Shown here piece by piece: positions 1-14,300 of a stretch of 64,000 bases of DNA. The notes below the pieces were generated by a model. The model saw only the letters and a program-made list of their open reading frames with translations. It was not told where the DNA came from and made no database searches. The translations under genes were made by a program, and so were the position numbers. Each line of letters begins with the position of its first letter. Within the stretch, counting starts at the first letter, position 1. Origin of the DNA: Paragonimus skrjabini miyazakii (Eukaryota > Platyhelminthes > Trematoda > Plagiorchiida > Troglotrematidae); contig JTDE01000257.1 of assembly GCA_014338405.1 (NCBI GenBank), positions 257,166-321,165 of the forward strand. The letters are read 5' to 3'.

Positions 1-260
1 TGGTATCCCAACGAAGCTTACAGAACAAGTGTGGCGGATTATCAAGCTGGACGTGCGACACTCGGTGGAAAACCTCAATGCTTTGAAGGCACATCCAAAA
101 GTCCACAGCGAGCAGATCGAGGACAGCATGGGCAACCGGATGAGTCATCGCTCTACTGGGTCGGACCAACGGATGGGAAATGGCAAGGGGAACCTTCCCC
201 CTCGACAGAAGGCGTCGGTCATGGATACAAATGGAGACAATATTTCGGTTCACGCTTTTA
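1..260 (+). repeat. R1 GC-rich dispersed repeat, one-unit copy
   Basis: From about base 31 this matches the repeat at 56367 onward and the reverse complement of 8960-9510 (shared blocks such as gtggcggattatcaag and gatgagtcatc). The order is one unit followed directly by the tail (cgatcacac-like region near 215), whereas the other two copies carry two units. The open frames inside it are by-products of its GC content. It could be part of an LTR or a non-coding repeat; I cannot name the family. Confidence 0.6.
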
Positions 261-639
261 ACGCCTAGGGTTTATGGCAGTTGAACCGTACATAGTGTCG
301 GTGGTAAGCGATAACAGCGAAACCTCTTAGAGTACACGAATGTGGATTATTCAATCGTTTTCTGATCACCTCAAACATAGCCAGAATTTAGCATGGTTCC
401 AGTGACATCATAACTACGACAGAACCGTGTCAAAACTTTCAGTTTATATGTGATGTGGGTGACTTTATGTGCTCATTTTGCGCCTACACCGTTTCATGTA
501 GGAGCCATTTATATCGCCTGATAGCCAATAACCGAAAATGATCACAATAGAGAGCCCATATTGGCCCAGTTGAACATACGGATATACTTCTAAAAAATAT
601 CCAAGATAGCAGTAACGAAATTATTCGCAAGATCGAAAA

Positions 640-1160
640 ATGAGTGCATGAATAAGCATGAGTAAATGTATTGAACCTATACTGATGGCTCAAAAGAAGG
701 ATGTTTTCTTACTCTTGCCATTCATAGGTGACCATTTAGCCAGCGACATGAAACACAAATTAAAGTCTGCTCTGACTCGAACGTATGTGGCTGCGCAGTT
801 GCATTTACTTCAAACCACAATAGTACCAGTTCTGCCTAATCGCATAAGTAGTTTATCACATTCTTCTGTTTCCCATGTTGTTTGCCAGTTCACTTGCAGT
901 TGCAGTGACGTTTACATAGGCTGAACAGATCGACAACTATCTCAGCGAGTCGCCGAACGCATTCCAAAGTGGTTGAAACAACAGATGACGCATCAGCCTC
1001 AACCTGTTGCACTGACGGTTCGAAACCCAACGTCATCGATTGCTAAACACCTCATGATAACAGGTCACCAAGTTGACCCATTAAACTCTTTCAAGATAAT
1101 GTTGCGCAATCGAAACCCGAATCTACTAGCTTTCTGTGAAGCGATGCTCATCTAAACTTA
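640..1160 (+). pseudogene. Penelope-like element fragment with GIY-YIG endonuclease
   Basis: Reads VFLLLPFIGDHLASDMK, then VVCQFTCSCSDVYIG, a TGA stop at the arginine position after YIG (922-924), then TDRQLSQRVAERIPKWLKQQ and SSIAKHLMITGH. The C-x-C-x-x-x-Y-I-G-R-T-x-R-x-L core and the I-A-K-H-L-x-x-T-G-H block are the C-terminal endonuclease of Penelope-like retroelements. No reverse transcriptase is visible upstream, so this is a 5'-truncated dead copy. It ends with a TAA at about 1155. Confidence 0.75.
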
Positions 1161-1555
1161 CCAACCGAAATTATGTGCACAAAGGTGGTTGAGGCAACCT
1201 ATCGGGTTGCCATGGTCGTAATTACATAATACTTGGTGTGCTTGTAGATGTGTCTAATCCCTGTTTGCCCCTATTTGTATGATGTAAATAACCGGCATGT
1301 TTTATGTTTGCGAATGATGTGAGTAAATGAAATGCTAGCGTATCACATTGTCTTCTTTCTGCTCTGATCAAGATCGATGGATCAGAAGTGTCCCGCATGT
1401 GAGACTGGAACTGTTGAAGTATGTCGACTGGTAAAACAAAAATACATTACAGAGCTCATCACCGACTTTGAACTAAACCAAATCCACGACTACTCATGAG
1501 TAATCTAAAATATCGCCTAGCAGGTTTGATGAGGTTGGAGATTTCAACCTGTCTA

Positions 1556-1938
1556 GAAAGTTCTAATCGCGGGGTTATCGATTGGAGTTAACAGGACAGT
1601 TACTGTGTCTCCATTTCGAGACGATCTGGCAACCTGATCACTACTCACAAGCGGAAGTGGTTGAGCGTTCACATATGATAATTCGGTCGTGCCTAATGCG
1701 AGGTCAAGAGCGCAGTGGTAAACACGGTTGCCTCATGAAAAGCGTGGCCGGAGTTCTAGTCCAGGTTGTGGCAGGGAACTACATTACTGACGAGCTCTAA
1801 TGAGAGCGAAACTCCAGTCTGGTGCTTCTTTTCGAAATGGGCCGACTGGAAAGTCTATTGGAGTGCGACAGCTGCGATCAATTGTGGGTGATGTTCAACT
1901 TGAAATAAAACAAATCCCCGACTACTCACTAGCAATTT
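1556..1938 (+). mobile_element. SINE S1, near full-length
   Basis: One of about 14 pieces of the same roughly 380-base family in the window. A tRNA-like head is readable: an A-box-like gcgcagtggtaaac (1712-1725) and a B-box-like ggagttctagtcc (1749-1761). A conserved body follows (gagctctaatgagagcgaaa), and the tail is aatccccgactactcac. It is thus a tRNA-derived SINE in form; its partner LINE is not known. Confidence 0.75.
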
Positions 1939-2120
1939 GTAGGAAGAGTTTGTCTTAACAAGAATGTTAGTCAGTTGGTTTACCCATGTTCACCGTTCAG
2001 CACGGAGAGTATGCGAAATACAATCCTCCACAGAAAACGGTTTGCTCAGTTTTGCAGTAAAGTCATAAGAGACCTTTTCCAAACGGTCAATTCAAACAAT
2101 AACTGAAGAGTAATCATCAC

Positions 2121-2300
2121 GCCCAGATCTCGAATATCCAATGAATTCACAAGGAATAAAAGACGAGTTTGGGGAACTGTCTGTTTTCATCGGGCCAATT
2201 GCATAACATTTTATGTCATCATCGTTGTCAAGTGAACAAAAATCGAAATCACTTCTGCAGATAACTATAGTAAGCATGGCAAATAGGTAGCCAAATCGAC
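2121..2300 (-). CDS. Last exon seen in the window, fibrocystin-L-like gene
   Basis: Acceptor gtttgctccagag places a GT that completes the glycine started in the previous exon. It then reads RFGYLFAMLTIVICRSDFDF and CSLDNDDDIKCYAIG. The end is uncertain: a GTGATG donor at 2120 gives phase 1; without splicing the frame runs to a TGA at about 2092. The later part does not clearly match the family, so the exon could be shorter. Confidence 0.5.
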
Positions 2301-5300
2301 CTCTGGAGCAAACAAGTGTTGTTAACTGTAGCCAGTGTGACATAAACTGTTACTATTGAGTATGCAAACGAATGTATGTATTGAGCTACCGAAGCTACCA
2401 CGAACAAATGTGACTTTCTATACACAAAGCTGGCATCAGTGTTTGTGGTTGTTTTGCCTCTGAATCACGGCTATCCGTGTCGATTTACGGAACAAATAAT
2501 CACAATCCAGCGCACGTCCTCGATTCGCAATGGTAGTTAAATATATGATTATACGTTAAGGAAGATCTGGATAGAGAAGTGGATTAAAATATAAGAAAGT
2601 TTGAGCATATCAACTTATTGGTTCATACTGGTGGAACTGACTGAATTCAATACAGTGTGAACAGAACATATCACTACTTTCCGGTATCTTTGACAGATAA
2701 TTAAACGTATGCATAATTAATACAAGGGTGTACATCTATCTTGGAAATGAGACCTGTGTTATGTCGACCGGTTGGGCTTTGAGCCCAATGTAGGAAGACG
2801 AAACGTAACAAGTTCATTTCACTTTAATGGGTGTTTACATGGTCACCCGTCCGACTCAAGTTCATAAAGTTTTGGATTTATTAGGAATTTTCGAACGGCA
2901 GTCAGAATAATATCGTAAATATATGTGGACATATGTACATGTAATGCAATGTATTACTTGAGTTTGGGTTAAAACTTACCGGTTTTTGTCAATTCAAATG
3001 AAAAACTGCTTCGGTTAGGGCTCAGATCATTAAAATCATTGACTTCGAAAACTCCGATAGACTTCCGTCTACCAGATGATGACCACCGCCAAGTTATTTT
3101 GTCACCTTGCATTATTTCTAGAAATTCTGGTTTCCATTTGTAACCAAGGCCGTAATCTATGAATGGAATTATTGTACAGTTATCTTAACAGATTGGCTAG
3201 GAAGTAGAATGTTTTTGTTGCGTTCAAATAAAACGGAGTGGTAACCATTGGATACAACGTAAATCAACGGTATCCTCGCAATAGTGGAAAAAGAAATGAC
3301 CACGTATTAACTCGAAAATCATGATAACATTGTATGGTTGAACTGCACCTCAAACTAAAGTGTTAACATTGTGGGACGAGATCATTTCTTACTTCCTTTT
3401 GTCACGGGTGTTTCGTGTAATTTGAGTATCAAACTACATCCAAGATGGTTTGGTTCTATAAGCTGTCCTATAAAAATACAGCGACCTTCAGGTAAAAGCA
3501 GAGGAAAATAAACCTGACGTATAAACCAACATTTGCGTTATCTGGTTGCGTTCATTAACCAACTTGTGTGATATGAATCTGTTTGAGTCGGTATCTAACA
3601 GTCCTCTTGTAGTTAGTAATTCAAATCTAGTTCCAATGCTAACTGCTTGGACAACCAGAAAGATCATTGTTCTCAAGCGAAAGTGGTTGGGCGTTCACAT
3701 GTGATAATTCGGTCGTGCCTATTGTGAGATCAGTGGCGTAGTGGTCAACACAGTTGCCTTATGGAAGCGTGGTTGGGGTGCTACCCCAGGCTGTGGCAAG
3801 GAACTACACTACTGACGAACTATAATGAGAGCGAAATTCGAGTCTAGAGCATCTTATCGAAAGGATCCAACTGGAAAGTCTCTGGGTATGCGACAATTGC
3901 GATCAGTTGTGGGTGATGTTCAATTTATATTAAAACCACAAACATTTAACCACTTAACTGACAAAACATAAATTCTGTAGCAATATTTGTAGAAGCTATT
4001 TTATAAATTGGTTAATCATCAGTTGATCACATCATCGACAGTCAGCTAGTCAATCGGAAATAGACGTCCATTCGTCCACTTGCCTCAACATGTTCCTAAT
4101 CAGTCAGTTTTCATATCTCTTGAAGTATATTGTGACTTTATTCAACAAATGCCTAAATCACAGAATGTGTGTTCAAAACAACTTGCGGTAACATGAAAGT
4201 AATTTCGCTTAAGATTGGTTTCAATTAGACAATTCACATTTTGTCAACCTCGTAAACAAGATCTATGGAAACAGCTTTGGAATAAAAGAGATACCAAAGC
4301 ATTGAGTATTTAACTTCGTGAATTCCAGCGATTGAATCTACACAGATTTTATTACTTTACTCCTACATATACGGCAACATGTTTCTGTTATCATACAGAT
4401 TTTTAAAACATGAAAATAATTTGGCTTAGTTTGACACAAACCAATCGCAGCATACGAGGTGGAAGGGTTTCTGTCTAATAATTATGAACTAGGATGATGT
4501 GTTAATGGGATCAGTTAAGAATGTAACATGTCTACTGTCAGATTTGCGATTGTTCAGTAACTGATCTTTCTGAGAAGGCATACACTGTACGTGATCATGC
4601 TTCTGTGAGTGACTTGACACTTGTTTTATTCCATTTAATCAAAGACATATTATGGCAAAAAGTCGCTCCATGAAGCCAGATATCTGTTATCCAACAAACA
4701 CGCACACGGTCGGTGATCATTGTCTGCGTATTACTAATAAGTAGTTTGGCAGATTGATGATTTTAGATGAGACTCAACTGTCACTGGTTCGAATCCAGCC
4801 GAAGTCCTGACTTTTCACAGTTGAGTCTAATCGAAAAACATTATCTGCGTATTAGCTTGCACCCGCGCCAGCCAGGCAATTGGATACATGTATTCTGGTG
4901 TTGTTTTCTTCTTGCTCCCGGCCGATCTGTGTTTTTTCCGTAAGAACTAGCCATTTTCTGATTGTCAGCGTACTGAAGTGTACATTAGTTTTCCGATCAC
5001 GTTCTCTGTTGTAACTTAGAAACCCCAGTTGGGACATGTTAAATTGACATATGGACACTGGAAGGCGATATCGAGACATCTTAACTGCAAGAGGTATCAA
5101 ATATTCGAATGGTTATCGTCCGTGTAACAGCTCGATGGCTGCCGTGGCGACTGAATTCAGGAATGAAACTCTCGGAATAACCGATCAATCGTGGTCGTCA
5201 AGTCTAATCAAACGGCGTCCGAAGCAGATCTCAAACCATTTGTAGTCCACTCTGACTTCTGAGCTTAAGTTTGAAACGGATGAGACATTCGGATTCATGT

Positions 5301-8300
5301 GAGTAACTTGGGTATCCGCTGACTACCGCACTCACAGAACCACAAAACTGAGGTAGGGAAAGGTTAAATCAGTCGCATTCCAGTGCTACGACTGATCGAG
5401 ATAGAACAGCACCATAAAAGTGGCTGAATAAATCTCAGAACGTGTCGACCAGTGGGTTGACGAACGAAGCACAACAGACCTCAACTACAGCGTGTGTGAC
5501 ATAAAAGGGGGGACATTTTAAGGCTCTTTTGGAGCGCACTGTTTGCAGCGATGTTGGAAAATGTATGTGAAAATGTGATTCATGCACTCACCCGGATGCA
5601 CACCAACGTCATTGATCGCATGTTCTCTTGTAACTGGGCCCGTTTCGCATTCGACATAATGGTCATTAGACTGTAGAATTGTGCACGCGACTTCTCGAGG
5701 ACCAAGACAATTAGCATCGGAGACCAGCATGATGACAGAAGTGGTGTTTGCTAAATTGTTCCCTTTTATACGTAAAATTTGTCCACCATTCCAGCTTCCG
5801 TAATAAGCGCTGATGTTGTGTACTTGAAAGGAGTATTCCACGAATAAGCTGTGGGCAAATAGACATAGGGAATGGAGTGAAACGGCCACCAGCTTTGATT
5901 ACGATCAGTTTTTGACCTTTTTAAAAGAGTAGGTGCGGATTCACTTTGCCCAAACTATACGTTCATTTACTAACAAGTTCATTGGTTCTAAAAAATATGT
6001 CCAACCGGGTGCAACGTTCGAAACTTCAGTCGGACTGTCCGGGAAATAGAAAGTCAGAAGTTGCTGTCTGATTGCTGAACATTGACTTCTCAAGGCGCAG
6101 ATAAAAACCGTTTCCGTTTCATTGGATTTGTGTTTACTTTGATAATACTAACTGCTTCTGATTATCATCTAATTTGTGTTACACTGTTTATGTATGTGTT
6201 CAGTATTATACCGGACTTTTAGTTATCTGGCAAGGAAGCTTTTATGAACTGTTTGCCTTGGAATAACAACATCTGTAACATTCAACAGAGTTCGTCTGGG
6301 TGAAGGAAACTGCATACAGGTAGCATACCAAAACATTTTATCAAGCAGGTAGAATCATATACTAGGGTGTGACGTTTACTTCTCTATACAATCGACGATT
6401 ACAGACAATCAATGGAGAGAACCACATTAATAACTTGATTGTCTGAAGTAAATAGTTGGATGGTTGAACATAACCGCCATATAAATAAAACAATTTATGC
6501 CGGCAGTCTTTCGTGTGTTGAGTCACTAACAATTGTAGACGATGGCTAGATACATCAGATAAGTTAAACGATAATTCACTGTAAATTATCTATTGAATAA
6601 CTCACTTTGATCGCGTGGAATCTTCGGACATGTGTGTTGCAAACAAGGATTTTCGGCCTGGTATAGACTGTGGAGGCGTTATCAGCACAATACTGTTCGG
6701 CGTATGACTCAGAAAATGTGTTATCCGAACGTCTCCGATTGTCACGGCCGTCAGATTACTAAGATATTTCCCCCGAATTTCCATCTCAGCGCCACCTAAA
6801 AAGTGTTATGTTCAGTGTATGTTCAGTCTCAACACTCGAGTTAAATTCACTGTTATCTTTTGTCAAGTAATTTGTTGTAAACAATACCAAATGCGGTTGC
6901 GATCTCATTGTAAAATAGACGCTTATCCTTAAGGTCTGTATACCTGCTGGTAAAGCTGAACATATAATGAGGTAATTACAGAATGCAGGCGTGGTTCCAT
7001 CTGCCACATGTGCTCCTCATGCCTACGTAAATCATGGAAATGATTGTTTGAATTACCACAGTCACAAAATTTAAATTACATTCACTTCGAGTGTTTAAAA
7101 AAGGACGTGAGGAAAACGTTCCAGCGTTTTAGTAACCAAAACTACAATCATAGTGTTGGATTGTTTGTTTTCCGTACGTACGTCAGTATATCACAGAAAT
7201 TTCATCGACCTTTGTATTTGTAAATTGCAAACAAGCTCTATTGATTACCTTATCTTACTAGACTTTAGGTTTGTCTCGTATTGATAATCGTTTGAAATAT
7301 TCGAATTTTTATTTGCACGTCGCCCACCAACCATCTACCTCTTGTGTTACATGCCTATTTTATCGTGCTTACCAAAGTTACTGACCGAGAAGGATGAGCA
7401 TTCAAAAGACATAAACAATCATTTACACTGAACCACTGCAACATCACATATCATTTTGAAACTCAAGTGAAATCTTCACACTTACCTTGTACCAATAAAC
7501 CTGTGGAAGGTTGTAGTGAAAGAAGCTGAGGCTTCATGAAATCCATGTAGGTAAACTGAATGGTAGAAATCAACGTAATTCCATTCTGGTGGATGATAAC
7601 AGCCACAGAGGTGGCAGTTTTCTGAATTCAAACGAAAGTGAATAAACAATGAGTTAGAAGTGTCCTTCAGGTCACTAGAAGTTTGACAGAAAACAATAAA
7701 TCTGGTCCTTTAATTATTGCATATATATAAGTATATACACCAACAAGGTTACGATTATTTGATAAACAAGGGGAATTTTTTGGTCTTAAAAACGGAATCA
7801 AAATTTAAAAGAAACGACGTTACACTTTCTGTCAATGTTGTATTCATTGTGGACGGCAGTGCCTAATCGAACGATTTTCACCCCTGCATCATGCGATGGA
7901 CCGAAGTCCATTCAGCAGACAGACGTAGTGTCAGCCGGATCAACGTGTTGGCTACCTGTGTTTAGATATCATGCATTGGTATTCCGTACAAAGTATTCAG
8001 ATTTTACGGTTAAAGGATACGTTTCACCATTCTGTCTGTTATGGTTATTTCGCGTTAAGTCCGTCAGACTACAGTAGACTTGGTGACCTGATGATTCGAG
8101 GTTTATCTCCTTGATAAAATCTACGCTTAGCCATCAATTCGCGCAGTATACGAAGCATGACTTGAGGAGGGGTATTAACTGGTTCCTTCTGTTTCCTCAT
8201 CACCTCTCATGAGTAGTAATGATGTGCCTCCAGAGTGTTGCCGTTTACCCATTAGGCTGCTGAATCATGGACTGGGATCGTCATGCTTTCCAAACGACCA

Positions 8301-11300
8301 TTATTGTTTTTTCTCATTTTATGAATGACTATGAGTTCCTTCGCTTTAGAGCTTACATTTTCCTATTATGTAGCTAACATCGATTAACCGAAAATGTATG
8401 AAAAACACTTTGGTTTGTCAAGTTTTAATTCGAGTGGTAAAGATTAAATTATACAGTAAGCTATTATCAAAAGCAGCAAGCAGGTACACGATGTTACTAC
8501 CATAACTGTGGTGAATGCACAGTAAGCTATTTGAGAACTCGGTTAACGCACATGTTTACTGTCCCGTGTGAATGTTTGACGTAAAGTGTAATCGCTTAAC
8601 ACTAATCTTCTGATTTTCAGTTGTCTGGTAGTACACAGTTAATTTTGATTAGTATTACCCATTGATGTTTGGTGTAATGTAAACTATACAGTTATTTCTC
8701 AGAATACAAGCAACTGGAAGTACAACTTGTTTACGATCATTGTTTACATCTGACACAATAATGAACTTACCGATTCCGATACGGTACATTGAATGAGAGT
8801 CATAGATGCTCGGATAACTGGACAAATATGATCGCCGACAGTGACAGTGGCTGAGTGCGGATCAAATCGTTCACCGTAGACGGACAACACGAACCCACCT
8901 GGATATAGCGAATGGAGCCAGGTGGCAGACAGATAACACAGATATGACGTTTTTGGGTTTCTAAATGCAAACATATTATAGCGAAAAAGCGTCCAATAAA
9001 GCACACTCTTTATTGTCTAACTCGCTAGTTACCATGATACACGTGCGATCGGGTTTATGAGTCAGAATTCCAGTCCACAACACCCCCCAGTTTCCTCTCG
9101 CACGTCGTGTGCACTTCTGTCTGGTTTACGTGTGTGATCGGCGCCTTCTATCGGGGGGTTTACGTCTGCCACTATTCGTCCGTTGTTCCGATCTCGTTGA
9201 GCGATGGCTCGTCGATTCGCTCGTGATGTCCGCAATCCATCCACTCTGGGCTTTGACCGTAATCCACGACCGTGTTGAGATATTCCTCTCAGTGTTGGAC
9301 TAATCGCGTCCCCGATCTGGTCGTCAATCATGTTTTGCCTGTCATGCCTCGCCCGTTGGTCCGATCCAGTTGAGCAATTACTCATCCGATCGCCCATGTT
9401 GTCCCCGATCTGCTCGCTGTAGGGTTGTGGATGTACCCACCACTCGCGTTGAGGTGGTCTGCCGAGTGTTCGAATACTCGGACCTCCGGCTTGATAATCC
9501 ACCGCAATATGTATATACAGCAAATAACTTAGGTCAACTAATATATTAACAGTTGATCACAGCTTTTGCGTTCACATTGGCTATGCGGACCCAAAGAAAC
9601 AGCGGTAGACACCAGTGACTCAAAACTGGGTAAAATAGAGTTCATAACATGATTGAGGCGAGAGTGCAAGCTACGTCTTTGAGTTTTGAATCAAGTATTT
9701 ACTTGTCAGGTAGCCTACTTTGATAGAGTTTTAGCCCGCGGTTACTGTGTTTATTCCACTGGCATCATTTTGCAAGTCATCACTCATCTAAATAAGTTAC
9801 TGTTTACCAAACACAGCAAAATTTCGACATCAAAAAGATTAAAAGCGAATACTATCAAAATAACCCCGAAACAGCTGTCAGAATGAAACTAAACAAGACA
9901 TTGACAATTCTAGCTTTTGCTACGACGATCGTTAATCTAACTGTCACTGGTCTGTCTCATAAACACGTCTTGAGGATCAGAAACGTTTTCAACATTTTCT
10001 ATGTAATCCCATGCCATGAAAATCGGGTTGGCTGGTAAGTCAGTTAGGAATTTGACAAATGATCGTTCTTCAAGAAAAAGCACAAACAAATAACTAACGG
10101 GCTCCTACATAGGAATAAACTGACATGTTTCGGTTCTTTGCACTTTTGTGTGCCAACAGCTTACGTGCTGACGGATATGTGAATTTAATTATACTATTCA
10201 GAGTATACAGTCCAGCAAGTGGCTTTCAATAAACAACCCTCAAGTTTGTACAGTTGAAGAGAGCGGAAATTGAGCAACATTATGATGTCGATTTCAGTTA
10301 CACCAGAAATAGACCATAACGTTTCAACCAAATTACAACGCCTTGATTGGTTCGTTATATCGCCTTCGTTCATTGGATTAATCGTGCACGTCGATTGCAG
10401 ATCTGATTGGTTTCAGCCTTTGACAAATACAGAGCTTAAACACACAGTTTCAGTAAAGTGACGAGTTGGGTAACTTTATAATTTCAATTTAAACATCACC
10501 CACAATTGATCGCAGCTGTCGCATTCCCATAGACTATCCAGTCGGCCGCTTTCAAAAGGGGCCGACTGGATAGTCTATGGGAATGCAACAGCTGCGATCA
10601 ATTGTGGGTGATTTTCAAATTGAAGTAAACCAAATCCCCGACTACTCATCAGTAACTCTATTATTGCTGAGTATCCTATGAATGATTTTTGATAGGTTAC
10701 CTGACATCACAATTCATTTGATACTTGCTTTATAGCAAATAGATGGGAGTGGCAATGTTTCCCCTCCGTATTTAGTGCAAGTACGCACTAAAATGTCATG
10801 GTGAAGGTGGTTGGTGTTGTCGGAATGCCTAAGTAATCACAGAGCAAGTATGTTACATACCTGACAAATCTCCACGTTCCGGCTTTATCAGTGATATTTG
10901 TGCGTCTGCCGATCCCAGGTTGAATGACACCGTGTCTCTTGCGTATCCTCTCGTTTGTACTCGGAGGAGAAATTGTAAGGTACCGGCTGGGAGTAATCTA
11001 AGGTTTTTGACTACGTAAGTCAACCGTTGTTCAGTGGCGTCAGATGCAGCAATGTACTCTACATCTACTCCGTTTAATCGACCGAGTAACTCATTCAACT
11101 GAGGGTTCTGCGCATCGAATCCACTACCGTAAATCTCAAGAACAGTCTGATTAACGTCTGAAATTGTAGAGGTTCAACAGAGGTTGATTCAAACAACAAA
11201 ACGGATGTCCTCTAATATAATTATAATATAACATCATAACATAAAGTTAAGGGCTCCAATGTATTCGGATGACAGGTGTAATCGTACACTATTCGAGCGG

Positions 11301-14300
11301 TAACTAGCATTAAGTTAGCCATGAAAACATGCTACAATTATTTCACCTGCACAAGTACTGTACTTCTATAGACCACCCACTTGTGAACGCTGGCCCATTC
11401 AGGGCTACAGAGAACTGAAGAGAAATATACGGGCTAGGTTAACGGTTTTAATATTAGTTTGCTAGTTATCTTTGATGATTATATATGAAACGAATGATGA
11501 CCACGAGTGATTAAACAGACTCAAAGTCTCATTATCTCTCGCCTAGCAAATATGAGTTCATATGACAAAAATACCCAACTTATGAAGGACAGGATTGGAA
11601 GATTCTACGGAGCACTATCATGGATAGTACAATTTTATTTGTTGGAAGCTCACTATTGCTGTCGTATTACATTGTAACGGGCAAAATTGGAAAACTTCCA
11701 CAGAATAAAAACAGGTTGCGTTTGAAACCATTCACCTAATCATCGTGTACATTGTTATCTTTCACAACAATCAGATACATCTATTTTGAATTGCTGTTTA
11801 GAAAAGCTATCCGGAAACATCTTCGACGGACAAATATCTGACAAGTCCAGAACTATTAGATTATTTTCATATATTCATTTTAAAACGAACACAGAAGTTT
11901 ACAATCAGCTATCTGAGAGGTTTAAGAAATTCATTTCAACAGAATTATTACGATCCAAACTTTATACAGCGTTTTTAATACTATGACTGGGAAATCAGCG
12001 TATCTTGAAGATGGTAAACCAATCGCAATATATACAGCGACATATTAGTTGGCTTGTTTGTTCTCACACAAAAAGATGGGCCATGACAAATAGACAGTGT
12101 TATGTAAGATGTATGCTTGAGCTGCATTTCGCTGGTTCACATCACTTACATACATGAAATGATAACCGAGTAGATGAGGGCATGAGTGCGTACAGGCAAA
12201 CTAACAGAGTTGGTCTAGTCAGAGTAGTTTGATTCTAAGGCCATGTGTCTGAACATCAGAATATTTCTGTTCCAACGTACGAAGAAACGAGATCGCCAAC
12301 GCAATAGGAGGTAAAGTAAACAGCAGATGCAATCGGTTATTTCACGTAAGCAAACTAAAAGCAAGGGTAAGATGAACATATTCTTGTTGTTTACCACACG
12401 ATTCCATTGTGATTGTATTACCTTCTCTTTCGGTTTGCTTGAGCGAATCCAATATAATTTGACTATTCACGCCATTTGCCGAGTGATCTGGGCATGAATC
12501 ACTTACTCATCTATCTACTACCAGTTGTCATCTCTCTCCTGCCTATGCTCTTGTTCCAAGTACTCAGATATGTCATACACGTTTATTGAATCGGACTATG
12601 CTAAGAAGGCATTTTGCCCGTACCTATCCATTTAATCATCCATTCACTTTGTGTATGTGACTGACGCGAATGGACGAACTATTGAACAAACCTAATACTT
12701 TTTGCCGTGTTCAAAGGAAAAGAGACCAAGACCATTTTGTATAAATTGTTCACCTTAACTTCAAGTCATAAATCACTGCATCTGTCATGGTAGACTGAAC
12801 CATTTACCTATTTAGTAGTTCGCAGTCTCTGTTCCCCATTCTGTTGACATCAATTCTAACCATTCCACATTACTTCAGTCAACTATCTCTAAATTCAGTA
12901 GTATCGTGTGGAATGCCATTATACAAGCGAGTCAATTCCTTCGCATTGTGAAGATGACTGAAATCTGCACGTTAACTAAAGCCAATCAACACTCCGTTTA
13001 GCACAGTATGCCCAGGCTCTCCACATCCCGGCTGCCTGACATAGTACAACTGTAGAACCGGGTTGTGCGTCATAGTGGAGTTACGCTCAAAACAGATGAC
13101 GGACTCTTTGCTATGTGATTATTCACATACTAATGAGCAGTTGATTTGTAACACCGGAATCTGTTGGTCAGGGTGGTTCCACTCTAAGTTTATGATTACG
13201 AGCAGTCCATCAGCAGGCCAGCTGATCATCCTCGTCAGTTTGTGACGCTTCAGACAATTCAATCACCCGTACGATGGATGAACAGACGTGGTTAGCAGAC
13301 TTACCTCAAAATTGTGATCGGAAAGCATTTGTATTTAAGTCATGGAGGAGTCATTCGATGTTGTGGTTGATCCATCTACAGCTTTGTGAGTCTACAATTC
13401 ACTCCACCTGCTAATTTCCCCTTTGTTGTCCAAGATAAATCGTGCTATTATCAGCTGTGTAATGGCTTATCTGTGTATTTAATTTTTAGTGACACCTGGA
13501 GTCATTTTTAGTCTACAATAGTGGAATTGCCTAATCGGAAAAAGGCAAGCCATGCTTTGTGTTGTCATAACGCATAGATTATCATCAAACGTGTATGTTT
13601 GCATGAATTTGTGTAGCTTCGACTGTTAATTCCCAGCGTACGTAGTTTAATTTCTGAATCAAACGAGATATCTGCTATTTCATGATTCTTTCATAATGTT
13701 ATGTGAAATTCACATTTATAATGATCTACAACTTCTGGCTTTTATTGACAATGACCTGGCTGACCGAAACATAAGGAAATTAACACATCACCACGGATAC
13801 AGCCTTCCTTACACTTCAGGTCCTAATAGTCAGCTAATCGTGTCCATCTTCAATAGCTATTATATAATATTGGAATCTAAAACGTTTTCCGTCGACAGTT
13901 TCTACAGGTATATTTGGAAATATAATGGACATACCCTGTGTTACTGTCGTGTTCAATACGCGTGGTACCAATTCGGAGTCAAATGTGTGCGAGCATACGC
14001 TGTTGCATTGAGCTGGGACCTCTTTTACATACACCCGAATCTGAAACAAAAAGAATCTTTGGGAATGAACTACACGGTTAAGATAGTGTAGTCAATTCAT
14101 GTTAACAGAATAGACTCAGATAGCGACCCGGTATTTGTTATATGCATGAATAAAGAATCGGAAATTATGTTTTTGTTAGTTTCAAGGAATATTAGAGGGG
14201 AGCGGCCTGCTTTGGTTCTTAACTAACGTGCGACATACGCTAATCGATTGTCATAAACCTCACAACCAATGCGAATCTAGCAATGTTCAGTCGTGATAAC

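Noticed and set aside
9062..9523. 153-codon minus frame as a gene
   Set aside because: Spans the R1 repeat units; homologous copies at 1-260 and 56.3-56.8 kb do not keep the frame.
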